Origin: Mumia sp. Pv4-285
GTDB taxonomy: Bacteria; Actinomycetota; Actinomycetes; Propionibacteriales; Nocardioidaceae
Direction: 5' to 3'
DNA: 64,000 nt
NCBI RefSeq assembly: GCF_041320275.1
Contig: NZ_CP162023.1
Span: 3,782,001 to 3,846,000 of the forward strand
Shown here one piece after another: positions 1 through 9,737 of the stretch (the first letter of the stretch is position 1; the number at the start of each line of letters is the position of its first letter). The translations under genes were made by a program, and so were the position numbers. The notes under the pieces were generated by a model. It saw only the letters and a program-made list of their open reading frames with translations, did not search any database and was not told the DNA's origin.

Positions 1-1
1 C

Positions 2-61
2 GCGGTCGACGCGGACGACGACGGGATCCCGGACGTGTACCAGCGCCGGGACGACCAGTAG
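2..61 (+). CDS. C-terminal end of an unknown protein (partial)
   Basis: An open frame enters from the left edge and ends at the TAG at 59-61. Only 19 residues are visible. They are acidic (AVDADDDGIPDVYQRRDDQ), and the DxDxDG stretch resembles a calcium-binding loop of the kind seen in thrombospondin type 3 and dockerin-like repeats. That suggests a secreted or surface protein, but the family cannot be named from so short a piece. The next gene starts 50 bases later on the same strand. Confidence 0.5.
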   Translation, partial: AVDADDDGIPDVYQRRDDQ

Positions 62-111
62 GCGTCCCGAACGCGTTTGACCGGCAGCGGCGCCACGACG
101 ACACTCGGGCC

Positions 112-1212
112 ATGCCGCTGTCTCTCGTCCCGGTGCACCTCCCTGCCTCGCTCTCCTCCTCGGAGGCGTGGGCGCTTCGCGGTGTGGTCCGGGTGCGCGA
201 GGCGATCGAGCGAGCGATCGTGGGACACGCGGACCTCGTTCCCGACCTTGCGCTCTCGGCCGAGATGATGGCGGACCGCGTCTACCGCCCCCTCGACCGC
301 TGGGTCGCGGTGGCCGACGACGCGCGGACGCCCGAGTCGGTCGTCGGCCACGGCTCCCTCCGACTGCCGCAGGTCGGCGAGACCGACGTGGCGATCGTGG
401 ATGTCGGCGTCGACCCCCGCTGGAGGGGCCGCGGTGTCGGGACGAGCCTCGCCGAGCTCGTCGCCGCCGAGGTCCGCGCCGCGGGGCGACGCGTCGTCCA
501 GGCCGACACCACGCACCCACGCAGCGCGGACCCCGACCACGACGTCCTGCGTCCGACCACCGGGGCCGGCACCGTGGCCGTCGACGCGTCCACCCGCTTC
601 GCCCGCGCGCACGGATTCGTGCTCGAGCAGGTCGAGCAGCAGTCCACGCTCGACCTCCCCGTCCCGGCCGGCCGCCTTGCGGGCCTCGCGCAGGAGGCCT
701 CGCGCGTGGCGGGCGCGGCGTACCGGACGCACGTGTGGGTGGACGAGGTGCCCGAGGAGTGGGAGGAGCAGTACGCGCTCCTGATGACCCGGATGACGAC
801 CGACGCCCCGGCCGGAGGAATGGACCACAGCGAGGATGCGTGGGACGTCGCGCGGCTGCGCGACGCGACGGCGCGGCGGCAGGCCAGCGGACGGGTCGCC
901 GTCATCGGGGTCGCCGAGCACCGACCGTCGGGCACGCTCGCGGGCTACTCCGTCGCGGAGGTCATGGGCTCGCGTCCTGAGTCCGCCATCCAGGCCGACA
1001 CGCTGGTGCTCGGGGAGCACCGCGGCCACCGCCTGGGGATGCTCATCAAGACGTCCCTGATGGGGGCCTTGAGCTCGCTCCGCCCGCAAGCGCGCCGCAT
1101 CCACACCTGGAACGCGCACGAGAACGCGCCGATGATCGCGATCAACGTCGCGCTCGGCTACCGCCCGGCGAGCGTCGCGGCCCAGTGGCAGCTGCGCCTC
1201 GACCAGGCGTAG
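112..1212 (+). CDS. Double-domain GNAT family N-acetyltransferase
   Basis: A 366-residue protein with two GNAT folds in tandem, the layout of mycothiol synthase (MshD) and related actinobacterial proteins. The N-terminal domain has the acetyl-CoA pyrophosphate-binding motif RWRGRGVG at residues 103-110. The C-terminal domain has HRGHRLG at 303-309, then a TWNAHENAPM segment near 332 that is typical of this subgroup. The substrate is unknown. It is not evidently MshD, because nothing for mycothiol synthesis lies nearby. A clear paralogue of similar length lies at 37749-38741 and shares the C-terminal signature. No good ribosome-binding site precedes the ATG. The sequence gACACT lies six bases upstream, so the message may be leaderless. 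Confidence 0.85.
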   Translation: MPLSLVPVHLPASLSSSEAWALRGVVRVREAIERAIVGHADLVPDLALSAEMMADRVYRPLDRWVAVADDARTPESVVGHGSLRLPQVGETDVAIVDVGVDPRWRGRGVGTSLAELVAAEVRAAGRRVVQADTTHPRSADPDHDVLRPTTGAGTVAVDASTRFARAHGFVLEQVEQQSTLDLPVPAGRLAGLAQEASRVAGAAYRTHVWVDEVPEEWEEQYALLMTRMTTDAPAGGMDHSEDAWDVARLRDATARRQASGRVAVIGVAEHRPSGTLAGYSVAEVMGSRPESAIQADTLVLGEHRGHRLGMLIKTSLMGALSSLRPQARRIHTWNAHENAPMIAINVALGYRPASVAAQWQLRLDQA

Positions 1213-1218
1213 CCTCGT

Positions 1219-1247
1219 TGTCGATCTCGGCGCATGCTGTTCGTTAC
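1219..1247 (+). promoter_or_regulatory. Putative ECF42-type autoregulatory promoter
   Basis: TGTCGA at 1219-1224 and CGTTAC at 1242-1247 are separated by 17 bases and lie 45 bases before the DGPF gene. As I recall it, promoters of the ECF42 sigma group carry TGTCGA in the -35 region and a CG-rich -10. Both the position and the exact -35 match fit self-control of the DGPF-sigma pair. The -10 assignment is weaker. Confidence 0.5.
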
Positions 1248-1292
1248 CTGGGTGAAGGCCCCGAACGGCGGGACCCGACCGAAGGAGATCCG

Positions 1293-1637
1293 ATGTCCGA
1301 GCGCTACCTCTTCATCCTCTTCGACGACGAGTCCACGTGGGTCGACGCGACCCCGGCGGAGTGGGACGCGTTGATGGCCGCGCACGAGCGGTTCAGCAAG
1401 GCCGTCGAAGCCGCGGGGGCGATCGACCACGGTGGCGAGGCCCTCCAGCCGACGACCACCGCCACCACCGTGCGTACGGGCGCGGAGCCGGTGGTGACCG
1501 ACGGTCCGTTCGTCGAGTCGAAGGAGGCCTTCGGCGGCTACTACGTCATCGAGTGCGACGGCCTCGACACCGCGCTGGCGCTGGCCAAGCAGTGCCCGAG
1601 CGCGGTCGTCGAGGTGCGGCCCATCATGGCCGTGTGA
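1293..1637 (+). CDS. YciI/DGPF-domain protein (YCII-related)
   Basis: A 114-residue member of the YCII-related family, recognised by the signature VVTDGPFVESKEAFGGYYV (about residues 68-86), from which the DGPF name derives. Members adopt a ferredoxin-like fold, and their biochemical role is largely unknown. I chose the ATG at 1293 because GAAGGAGAT at 1281-1289 is a strong ribosome-binding site just upstream; an in-frame start further up has none. The gene is followed after ten bases by the ECF42-like sigma factor. This pairing is the defining genomic context of that sigma group, so the protein is probably a partner or target of the sigma factor. Confidence 0.9.
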   Translation: MSERYLFILFDDESTWVDATPAEWDALMAAHERFSKAVEAAGAIDHGGEALQPTTTATTVRTGAEPVVTDGPFVESKEAFGGYYVIECDGLDTALALAKQCPSAVVEVRPIMAV

Positions 1638-1647
1638 TCGGCTGCCG

Positions 1648-2883
1648 ATGACGGACGTCGCGGACGTCGTCGCGACCCTCCACCGTGACCACTGGGGCCG
1701 TGTGGTCGCGGCGACCGTCCGCACCGCGGGCGACCTCGACACCGCTCAGGACTGCGCGCAGCACGCGTTCGAGCGCGCCCTCGCGGCCTGGGACCGTGAC
1801 GGCGTCCCGGCCAGCTCCGTCGGCTGGCTCGTCCGGACGGCCCGCAACCACGCCCTCGACCTGCACCGCCGGGCGGGCTCGTTGCGCGACCGGCTGCCCG
1901 ACCTCGCCCAGCGCGAGGAGACTCGGCACCTCGACGACCCAGCGGCCCGATGGAACGACGACCTGCTGCGGCTCGTCTTCACGTGCTGCCATCCTGCGCT
2001 GGCCGAGCAGGACAGGGTGCTGCTGACGCTCCGGGTGGTCTGCGGGCTGCCGACACCGACCGCCGCAGGCCTGCTGCTGCTCAAGCCGGCGACCGCCGCC
2101 GCCCGCATCACCCGGGCCAAGCAGAAGATCGCCGCTGCCGGCATCCGGTACGCCGTGCCGTCCGCCGACGACCTGCCGGACCGACTCGGCGCGGTCCTCG
2201 AGGTCGTGCACCTGGTCGCGACCGCGGCGCACGAGCGTCCGCGCGACCCGGAGACCGACGCGCTCGAGGAGTCGTCGCTCGCCCTCGCGACCAGCCTCGC
2301 GGAGATCTTCCCCGACGAGCCGGAGGTTCTCGGGCTGCTCGGGCTCGTGCTGTTCACACAGGCGCGCACGCGGGCCCGCCGCGCCGCGGACGTGGTCCTG
2401 CTCGACGGCCAGGACCGCGGGTCGTGGGACCCCCGGCTGATGGCCGGCGGCCGGGAGGCGACCAGCCGCGCGATCGAGCGGGCGATGGCGCGCGACGGCC
2501 GTGCGGGCAGGTACGCGCTGCAGGCGGCGATCGCCGGGGTGCACGCCGAGGCCGCGAGCGTGGAGACGACCGACTGGCCCGCCCTGCTGCGGCTGTACGA
2601 CCGGCTCGTCGAACGGTGGCCGACCCCCGTCGTACGGCTCAACCGCGCGGTGGCGGTCTCGTACGTCGAGGGCCCCGAGGCAGCCCTCACGGCGCTGGAA
2701 CCGGTCGCGGGCGAGCCGGGCCTGCGCGAGTACGCCTACCTCCCGGCCGTACGCGCGCGCCTGCTCGCCGACGTCGGACGGCGTGACGAGGCAGCAGACG
2801 CCTACCGGCGTGCGATCGCGGTCGCCGGCGACGACGCCCAGCGCCGTTTCCTCAAGGAGCGGCTGGACGCGCTCAGGCCTTGA
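1648..2883 (+). CDS. ECF42-type RNA polymerase sigma factor with C-terminal extension
   Basis: A 411-residue sigma-70 family protein, about twice the length of an ordinary ECF sigma factor. Region 2 occupies roughly residues 10-75, with the core-binding segment TAQDCAQHAFERAL. Region 4 lies near 110-156, with a helix-turn-helix around TPTAAGLLLLKPATAAARI. From about 170 onwards there is a long alpha-helical extension rich in Ala, Arg and Leu, matching the TPR-like C-terminal domain of the ECF42 group. In that group the extension is thought to take over control, since no anti-sigma factor is linked, and none is seen here. The gene follows the DGPF gene by ten bases and probably forms an operon with it. 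Its end overlaps the convergent DinB gene by eleven bases. Confidence 0.88.
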   Translation: MTDVADVVATLHRDHWGRVVAATVRTAGDLDTAQDCAQHAFERALAAWDRDGVPASSVGWLVRTARNHALDLHRRAGSLRDRLPDLAQREETRHLDDPAARWNDDLLRLVFTCCHPALAEQDRVLLTLRVVCGLPTPTAAGLLLLKPATAAARITRAKQKIAAAGIRYAVPSADDLPDRLGAVLEVVHLVATAAHERPRDPETDALEESSLALATSLAEIFPDEPEVLGLLGLVLFTQARTRARRAADVVLLDGQDRGSWDPRLMAGGREATSRAIERAMARDGRAGRYALQAAIAGVHAEAASVETTDWPALLRLYDRLVERWPTPVVRLNRAVAVSYVEGPEAALTALEPVAGEPGLREYAYLPAVRARLLADVGRRDEAADAYRRAIAVAGDDAQRRFLKERLDALRP

Positions 2884-3397
2884 CGCCGACGTCGTGCAGG
2901 TGGTGCGCGGCGTCGTGCAGGAAGTAGCGGGCGAACGTCGTCACCGTGAACGACGCGCCGTCGGAGCGCCGCCCCGTACGGTCCCACTGGTCGCCGTCGA
3001 CCGCGTCGAACGCCGTGGCCACGAGCGCCGCCTCGCGCGCGAGGTCCTCGGACACGACAGCGGGGTCCTGCTCGCCGTAGCGTTCGGCCACGGCGGTCGC
3101 GTCCTGGTCCCAGTTCGGGTAGAGCGGGTCGTCCTCGTCGAGCATCAGGTCGAGGCGCTCGTGGTAGAGCGCGAACACGTCACGGACGTGGCAGGCGTAC
3201 TCCAGCGGTGACCACGTGGTGTCGTCCGGACGCTCGCGGACGTCGTCGCGCCGCAGGACCTCCGCCCACGGCTCCGCGTACGCCCGCACGCGCGCGCCGA
3301 CCTCGCCGCGACCGACGGCCGTGGGGTCGTACCCGCAGTCCGAACAGGTCTCGCGGGTCGTCCAGGTCCAGTCCTTGGTGTCTGGAACGATGCCCAC
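2873..3397 (-). CDS. DinB-family (DinB_2-like) protein with CxxC motif
   Basis: A 174-residue protein of the DinB/YfiT-like four-helix fold. The segment WSPLEYACHVRDVFALYHER and the C-terminal HDAAHHLHD supply the spaced histidines expected for the family's metal site. Near the N-terminus is a CSDC pair (C18, C21) that could bind zinc or thiol. In actinobacteria such proteins are often thiol-dependent (for example mycothiol) transferases or isomerases, but no substrate can be assigned here. The gene lies just downstream of guaA on the same strand, with three bases between them, and is probably co-transcribed with it. Its end overlaps the convergent sigma factor gene. Confidence 0.75.
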   Translation of the reverse strand: MGIVPDTKDWTWTTRETCSDCGYDPTAVGRGEVGARVRAYAEPWAEVLRRDDVRERPDDTTWSPLEYACHVRDVFALYHERLDLMLDEDDPLYPNWDQDATAVAERYGEQDPAVVSEDLAREAALVATAFDAVDGDQWDRTGRRSDGASFTVTTFARYFLHDAAHHLHDVGVKA

Positions 3398-3400
3398 AGG

Positions 3401-4966
<1,566 letters not shown>

Positions 4967-4973
4967 GCCCCCG

Positions 4974-4979
4974 ATCCTA
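4974..4979 (-). promoter_or_regulatory. Leaderless-type -10 element of guaA
   Basis: TAGGAT on the minus strand, seven bases before the GTG of guaA. It fits the actinobacterial TANNNT consensus at the spacing expected when transcription begins at the start codon. Confidence 0.5.
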
Positions 4980-5039
4980 TCGAGCGACGCCACCACCGCT
5001 CCGACGCGCCGTGTGCGGCCCGGCCGACGGCGTGTGCCG

Positions 5040-7781
5040 TCATCGGACGAGCATCGTTCCTCTCAGCCTGATGTCCCGCGACGACGATCCGACATAGATC
5101 CGGACACGGCCCTTGGGCGTGACCCAGCGGCCGCCGACCTCGTTGTCGGAGACACGCCAGTACGACAGAACGCGGTCGCTCCCACCCGGATTCACGCGGA
5201 TGCGCACGGTCTTGCTCTGGCCGGGCCGTAGCGTCACGCGTGCCCACCCCGCGAGCTGCCGCGGAGGTGTCGACACGGAGGTGGGAAGACGTCCGTTGTA
5301 GAGCTGCACCACTTCGGTGCCCGTCCGCCTGCCGGTGTTGCGGACCCGGACCGCGACCACTCCCGCCTTCCAACCGCGCGGGTTCTTGATTCGCAGGTTC
5401 GAGTAGCGGAACGTCGTGTACGAGAGGCCGTGTCCGAACGCGAAGGCCGGTGTCAGGCGCTCGGCGTCGTAGCCGCGGTAGCCCACGCCGACTCCCTCGT
5501 CGAATCTCACCGTCGGGTTGGCGATGTTGAACCCGAGCGACGGGTTCTGGATGCCGATCTCCTCCGGCTGCGACTCCGTCGCCGGGAAGGTGAGGGGGAG
5601 CTTCCCGCCGGGGTTCACGTCGCCGTAGAGGACGTCCGCGAGCGCTGAGCCCTGCTCCTCACCCGAGAACCACGCCTCCAGAAGTGTGGGAACACGGTCC
5701 CGCCACGGCGTGAGCACCGGACCGCCCGTGGCGAGCACGACGACGGTGTTCGGGTTGGCTCGCGCGACGGCGCGGATCAGGCGGTCCTGGTCCTGAGGCA
5801 GCTGCAGAGAGTGCAGATCCGTCGCCTCGCCCTCCAACGTGGAGGCGACCACGACAGCGACGTCGGCTTCACGCGCTGCGTCGACCGCGTCCTGGATCTG
5901 AGGCGAGGCGCTCGCCGTCGGCGGCTCCCACGCGAGCCGGACGGTGGGCCCGGGCACATCCGAGCCGCAGCACTGACCTGGGGTGTCGTCCTGGTAGGTC
6001 AGCCGGATCTCGTAGTCCTGCCCAGCGACGAGATCGATGGGTTCCAGGTAGTTGTTGAGGCCGACCTGGTTCTCCTCGACGAGGGTCTGACCGTTCACGG
6101 TGAGCTTGAAGGTGCCCATCCCGCGGACGCCCAGCTGGTACGTCCCGCTCCGCACCGGCCGCAGCGAGCCCTCGTACAGCGCCGTCATGGGCTGGGTGGC
6201 GAAGGTGAGCGAGATCAGCGGCGCCGGGCTCGGGTTGAGTCCGAAGATGCCGATCAGGCCGCCGGTCCCGGTGCGATGGTTGACCTGGTCCTCGATGCGC
6301 ACCTCGGAGGGGTTCTGCGGGCTGTCGCCCTGGAAGCCGACGAAGTACGAGGCGCGCACGCCGCGCTCATCACCAGACGCCCCTGCAGGGGTGAGGACCG
6401 CCGACGGCACGGGTGCCGGTCCACCGAGCGTGTCGCCGTACCGCGTCGTGTCGGCGCCCTCGGAGTAGGTGACCTCGGCCGCGGACCGTTCGGTGATGCC
6501 GTCGACGATGGTCGTGAGGCGGCCAGGGTTCGGCACCGACGGGCTGCCGAACATGTCGATGTACCGGTCGGCATCGGGCCCGATCAGAGCGATCGAGTCG
6601 TTCGGCGACAGCGGGAGCGTCCTGCGGCGGTTCTTCAGCAGCACGGTTCCCTCTGCCGCGACGCGGCGCGACAGCTCGGCGCCGTCGTCGAGCATGAAGG
6701 CCGGCACCACACCGCCGGGCACGTCCGCCGACGGGACGTCGAGCGCCCCGGGTGGCGGGTTGTCGATCACGCCCTGCTCGAAGAAGGTGCGCAGGATGCG
6801 GTGCACCATGTCGTCGAAGCGCTCCTCGCTCAGCGTGCCGTCGGCGAGGGCCTGCTCGACCGACGCGCGGCCGAGGTCCGGGGCGCAGATGTCGACGCCC
6901 TGCGTGTAGGCCGTGTAGTCGGGGCAGGCGTTGAAGTCGGAGGAGACCCAGCCGGGGAAGCCCCAGTCGTCCTTGAGGATGTCCTGCACAAGGTGGCTGT
7001 TCGCGCACGCGTACTCGCTGTTCACCTGCTGGAAGGCGCACATGATGGCGCCGGGGTTCGCGCTCTTGACGATGTGCTCCCACGGCCGCGCGAAGATCTC
7101 GTGCAGCGCCCGCTCCTCGATGAGCTGGTTCACACCCTGCCGCGACGTCTCCTGGTAGTTCCCGACGTAGTGCTTGGCCAGGGAGTACACGCCCTCCTGC
7201 GCCTGTACGCCCTCGACCACCGACGCCGGGAGACGTCCCGCAAGCAGGGGATCTTCGCTGAAGGACTCCCCTCGACGGCCGAAGTGAGGGCTGCGGATGA
7301 TGTCGGAGGTCGGAGCAGTGGCGCCGGCGAATCCGGTCCGCCACGACTCGCGACCGATCTGCACTCCGTACTCGCGTGCGAGTGCCTCGCTGAACGTCGA
7401 GGCCAGCGAGATGCTCTTCGGGAGGGCGGTGGTCGGGGTGTTGAGGGAGTCGGCCAGGCTGACACCGCAGCAGCCGTCCTTCTCCTTGCGGGACGGGATG
7501 CCGAGCTCGGGGATCGGTGTGGACGGGTTCGCCTCGAACAGGTTGAGCTTCTCCTCGGTCGTCATCACCGCGGCCAGCGCTTCGGCTCTCTCGTCCGCGG
7601 TCAGGCGTGGCGCCAACCACCGCTCGTCATCACGATCGTCGGAGGAAGAGTCTGGGGCGGAGACGGAGGGTTCGGAGGCGTCGATCCCGGATCCTTGTGC
7701 CGGGATCCCGAAGACCAGCAGGGCCGGCCCGATCAGTCCCGCAATGACAGCTGCTCGAAAGGTTCCGCTCGACAACGCCAT
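5040..7781 (-). CDS. Secreted glycoside hydrolase family 3 (beta-glucosidase-like) with PA14 domain
   Basis: A 913-residue exported glycosidase. A signal peptide covers about residues 1-30 (hydrophobic [19 protein letters not shown]). The GH3 N-terminal barrel follows, with the substrate-site segment SPHFGRRGE (164-172), AKHYVGN around 203-209, and the likely nucleophile Asp282 in VSSDFN. A GH3 C-terminal alpha/beta domain (from about 355) is interrupted by a PA14-like carbohydrate-binding module (about 470-640). A fibronectin-III-like domain closes the protein. This architecture is typical of beta-glucosidases and related exo-glycosidases, but the sugar specificity is not readable. The ATG at 7781 has GGGGGGAT before it. 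A perfect Crp/GlxR box lies 23-46 bases upstream, suggesting cAMP-linked carbon control. It is an insertion between guaA and choD relative to the conserved backbone. Confidence 0.9.
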   Translation of the reverse strand: MALSSGTFRAAVIAGLIGPALLVFGIPAQGSGIDASEPSVSAPDSSSDDRDDERWLAPRLTADERAEALAAVMTTEEKLNLFEANPSTPIPELGIPSRKEKDGCCGVSLADSLNTPTTALPKSISLASTFSEALAREYGVQIGRESWRTGFAGATAPTSDIIRSPHFGRRGESFSEDPLLAGRLPASVVEGVQAQEGVYSLAKHYVGNYQETSRQGVNQLIEERALHEIFARPWEHIVKSANPGAIMCAFQQVNSEYACANSHLVQDILKDDWGFPGWVSSDFNACPDYTAYTQGVDICAPDLGRASVEQALADGTLSEERFDDMVHRILRTFFEQGVIDNPPPGALDVPSADVPGGVVPAFMLDDGAELSRRVAAEGTVLLKNRRRTLPLSPNDSIALIGPDADRYIDMFGSPSVPNPGRLTTIVDGITERSAAEVTYSEGADTTRYGDTLGGPAPVPSAVLTPAGASGDERGVRASYFVGFQGDSPQNPSEVRIEDQVNHRTGTGGLIGIFGLNPSPAPLISLTFATQPMTALYEGSLRPVRSGTYQLGVRGMGTFKLTVNGQTLVEENQVGLNNYLEPIDLVAGQDYEIRLTYQDDTPGQCCGSDVPGPTVRLAWEPPTASASPQIQDAVDAAREADVAVVVASTLEGEATDLHSLQLPQDQDRLIRAVARANPNTVVVLATGGPVLTPWRDRVPTLLEAWFSGEEQGSALADVLYGDVNPGGKLPLTFPATESQPEEIGIQNPSLGFNIANPTVRFDEGVGVGYRGYDAERLTPAFAFGHGLSYTTFRYSNLRIKNPRGWKAGVVAVRVRNTGRRTGTEVVQLYNGRLPTSVSTPPRQLAGWARVTLRPGQSKTVRIRVNPGGSDRVLSYWRVSDNEVGGRWVTPKGRVRIYVGSSSRDIRLRGTMLVR

Positions 7782-7803
7782 ACGATCCCCCCATAAATTG
7801 GGC

Positions 7804-7827
7804 GGGATGTGACTTAGATCACATCCC
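7804..7827 (-). promoter_or_regulatory. Crp/GlxR-type operator upstream of the GH3 gene
   Basis: TGTGA-CTTAGA-TCACA at 7808-7823 fits both the Crp consensus TGTGA-N6-TCACA and the GlxR form with central TA. The symmetry extends outward to GGGA/TCCC, giving nine-base perfect arms. It ends 23 bases before the ATG of the secreted glycosidase, close to where the promoter or transcript start should lie. Confidence 0.85.
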
Positions 7828-7928
7828 TTTTAGGATGCTATGTCTGGTTTGTCCCCACTGCAATGCATCGGATGCGCGGCGCACCGTTCACGGGATGTCG
7901 CGAAGCTCAGGCGGCCCCCGCGCCGCCC

Positions 7929-9635
7929 TCAGCTGACTCCGACGATGGGGAGGCGCAGCGCCGCCGGGGCGTCCGCGGGCACGACGGGGCTCTTCGGCGT
8001 GACCGCCTCGAGACGCGCGTACGCCTCCCCCGCCGCCGGCCGCTGGTCCTCCTCGCCCTTGTTCGGCCAGAACGCCATCGCGCGCTCGGCCTGCGCCGTG
8101 ATCGTGAGCGACGGGTTGACGCCCAGGTTGGCGCTGATCGCCGCTCCGTCGACCACGTGCAGGCCCTCGTGGCCGTAGAGCCGGTGGTACGGGTCGATGA
8201 CGCCGGACTCCGGCGAGTCTCCGATGGCGCACCCGCCGATGAAGTGGGCGGTGAGCGGGATGTTGAACGGCTCGCCGATCGTCCCGCCGGGCCACCCGTC
8301 GATCTTCTCGGCGGTCCGGCGCACCGCGTCGTTGGCCTTCGGGATCCAGCTCGGGTTCGGCTCACCGCTGCCCTGCTTCGACGTCAGGCGCATCCGTCCG
8401 GTGAACCGGCCCTTCTTCATGGAGGTCGTGATCGAGTTGTCGACCGACTGCATGACGAGCAGGATGATCACGCGCTCGGACCAGTGCTTGAGGTCGTACA
8501 GCTCGCGGACGTTGCCCTTCTGCGCCCACAGCTCCTTCAGCCACGACTGCCACCGCGGCCGCGGACCGTCGCCGTCGGTCAGCACGGTCTGCAGCAACGA
8601 CATCGCGTTGGAGCCCTTGCCGTAACGGACGGGCTCGATGTGGGTGACCTCGTCGGGGTGGAACGACGAGGTGATCGCGACGCCTTTCGAGTAGTCGACG
8701 TCGGTGCTGCCCGCGATCGCGCCGAGGAGCGACTCGGAGTTCGTCCGGGTGAGCACACCGAGCCGGTCAGAGATCCGCGGGAGGGTGCCCTGCGTCCGCA
8801 TCCGGTGGAGCAGCTTCTGGGTGCCGAGCGCGCCCGCCGCGAAGACGACCTGGTCGGCCGTGAAGCGGCGCGGGACACGGCGCCGGCGGTTCGTACGGCG
8901 CGTGTCGACAGCGTAGCCACCACCCGGCAAAGGGCTCACGCTCGTCACGGTGGTCAGTGCGTGCACGGTCGCCCCGGCCTGCTCGGCGAGGTAGAGGTAG
9001 TTCTTGACCAGCGTGTTCTTGGCGTTGTGCCGGCAGCCCGTCATGCACTCGCCGCAGTGGGTGCAGCCGGCGCGGTCGGGTCCGGCGCCGCCGAAGTAGG
9101 GATCCGCGACGGTCTCGCCCGGCCCACCGAAGAAGACGCCGACCGGCGTCGGGTGGAAGGTCTCGCCGACGCCCATGTCGTCGGCCACCTCACGCATGAC
9201 CTCGTCGGCGGGCGAGACGAGCGGGTAGGTGTTGACGCCCAGCATGCGCTTCGCCTGGTCGTAGTACGGCGCGAGCTCGGCCTTCCAGTCGGTGATGTGC
9301 CCCCATGCCTTGTCGCGGTAGAACGGCTCGAGCGGCTCGTACAAGGTGTTCGCGTAGACGAGGGAACCGCCGCCGACCCCGGCCCCCGACATGATCATGA
9401 CGTCCTTGAGGACATTGATCCGCTGGATGCCGTAGCAGCCGACCTCGGGTGCGAAGAGGTACCGCCTCAGGTCCCAGGACGTCTCCGCGAAGTCCTCGTC
9501 GGCGAACCGGGCACCAGCCTCGAGGACTCCGACCCGGTAGCCCTTCTCGGTGAGTCTCAGCGCCGTGACGCTCCCGCCGAAGCCGGAGCCGATCACGAGG
9601 ACGTCGTAGTGCGTCGAGGCGAGGTCGTGGGTCAC
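7929..9635 (-). CDS. choD: GMC-family FAD-dependent oxidoreductase (ChoD-like)
   Basis: A 568-residue flavoprotein. The FAD-binding motif is GSGFGGSVTA at residues 16-25, with the ribose-binding Glu39. The C-terminal GMC signature includes HFIGGCAIG (His464) and NPSLTITAQAERA (507-519). Sequence type and position beside guaB3/guaB match mycobacterial ChoD, annotated as cholesterol oxidase; activity on sterols is doubtful for many members, so the symbol denotes orthology rather than proven function. A four-cysteine cluster, CTHCGECMTGC (C191, C194, C197, C201), looks like a ferredoxin-type iron-sulfur site and is odd for a plain alcohol oxidase. The GTG start has no ribosome-binding site but has TACGCT six bases upstream, so the transcript is probably leaderless. 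Confidence 0.88.
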   Translation of the reverse strand: MTHDLASTHYDVLVIGSGFGGSVTALRLTEKGYRVGVLEAGARFADEDFAETSWDLRRYLFAPEVGCYGIQRINVLKDVMIMSGAGVGGGSLVYANTLYEPLEPFYRDKAWGHITDWKAELAPYYDQAKRMLGVNTYPLVSPADEVMREVADDMGVGETFHPTPVGVFFGGPGETVADPYFGGAGPDRAGCTHCGECMTGCRHNAKNTLVKNYLYLAEQAGATVHALTTVTSVSPLPGGGYAVDTRRTNRRRRVPRRFTADQVVFAAGALGTQKLLHRMRTQGTLPRISDRLGVLTRTNSESLLGAIAGSTDVDYSKGVAITSSFHPDEVTHIEPVRYGKGSNAMSLLQTVLTDGDGPRPRWQSWLKELWAQKGNVRELYDLKHWSERVIILLVMQSVDNSITTSMKKGRFTGRMRLTSKQGSGEPNPSWIPKANDAVRRTAEKIDGWPGGTIGEPFNIPLTAHFIGGCAIGDSPESGVIDPYHRLYGHEGLHVVDGAAISANLGVNPSLTITAQAERAMAFWPNKGEEDQRPAAGEAYARLEAVTPKSPVVPADAPAALRLPIVGVS

Positions 9636-9641
9636 AGCGTC

Positions 9642-9647
9642 AGCGTA
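9642..9647 (-). promoter_or_regulatory. Leaderless-type -10 element of the choD-like gene
   Basis: TACGCT on the minus strand six bases before the GTG start. A short palindrome CTACCC-N2-GGGTAG at 9668-9681 lies just upstream and could bind a regulator. Confidence 0.5.
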
Positions 9648-9737
9648 TGACCCCGGTCACGGTCTTGCTACCCCCGGGTAGGGAATACTTCATCATCGAT
9701 GTCGTATTGAGACCCGGTGTGTTGAGGGGCGTGGCCG

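Noticed and set aside
5811-7796. Long open frames opposite real genes, for example opposite the glycosidase, guaA, guaB/guaB3 and the Ig-repeat gene
   Set aside because: They arise from strong third-position GC bias. Their translations are Arg/Gly/Asp/Val-rich with no family motifs, and they lie antisense to well-identified genes.
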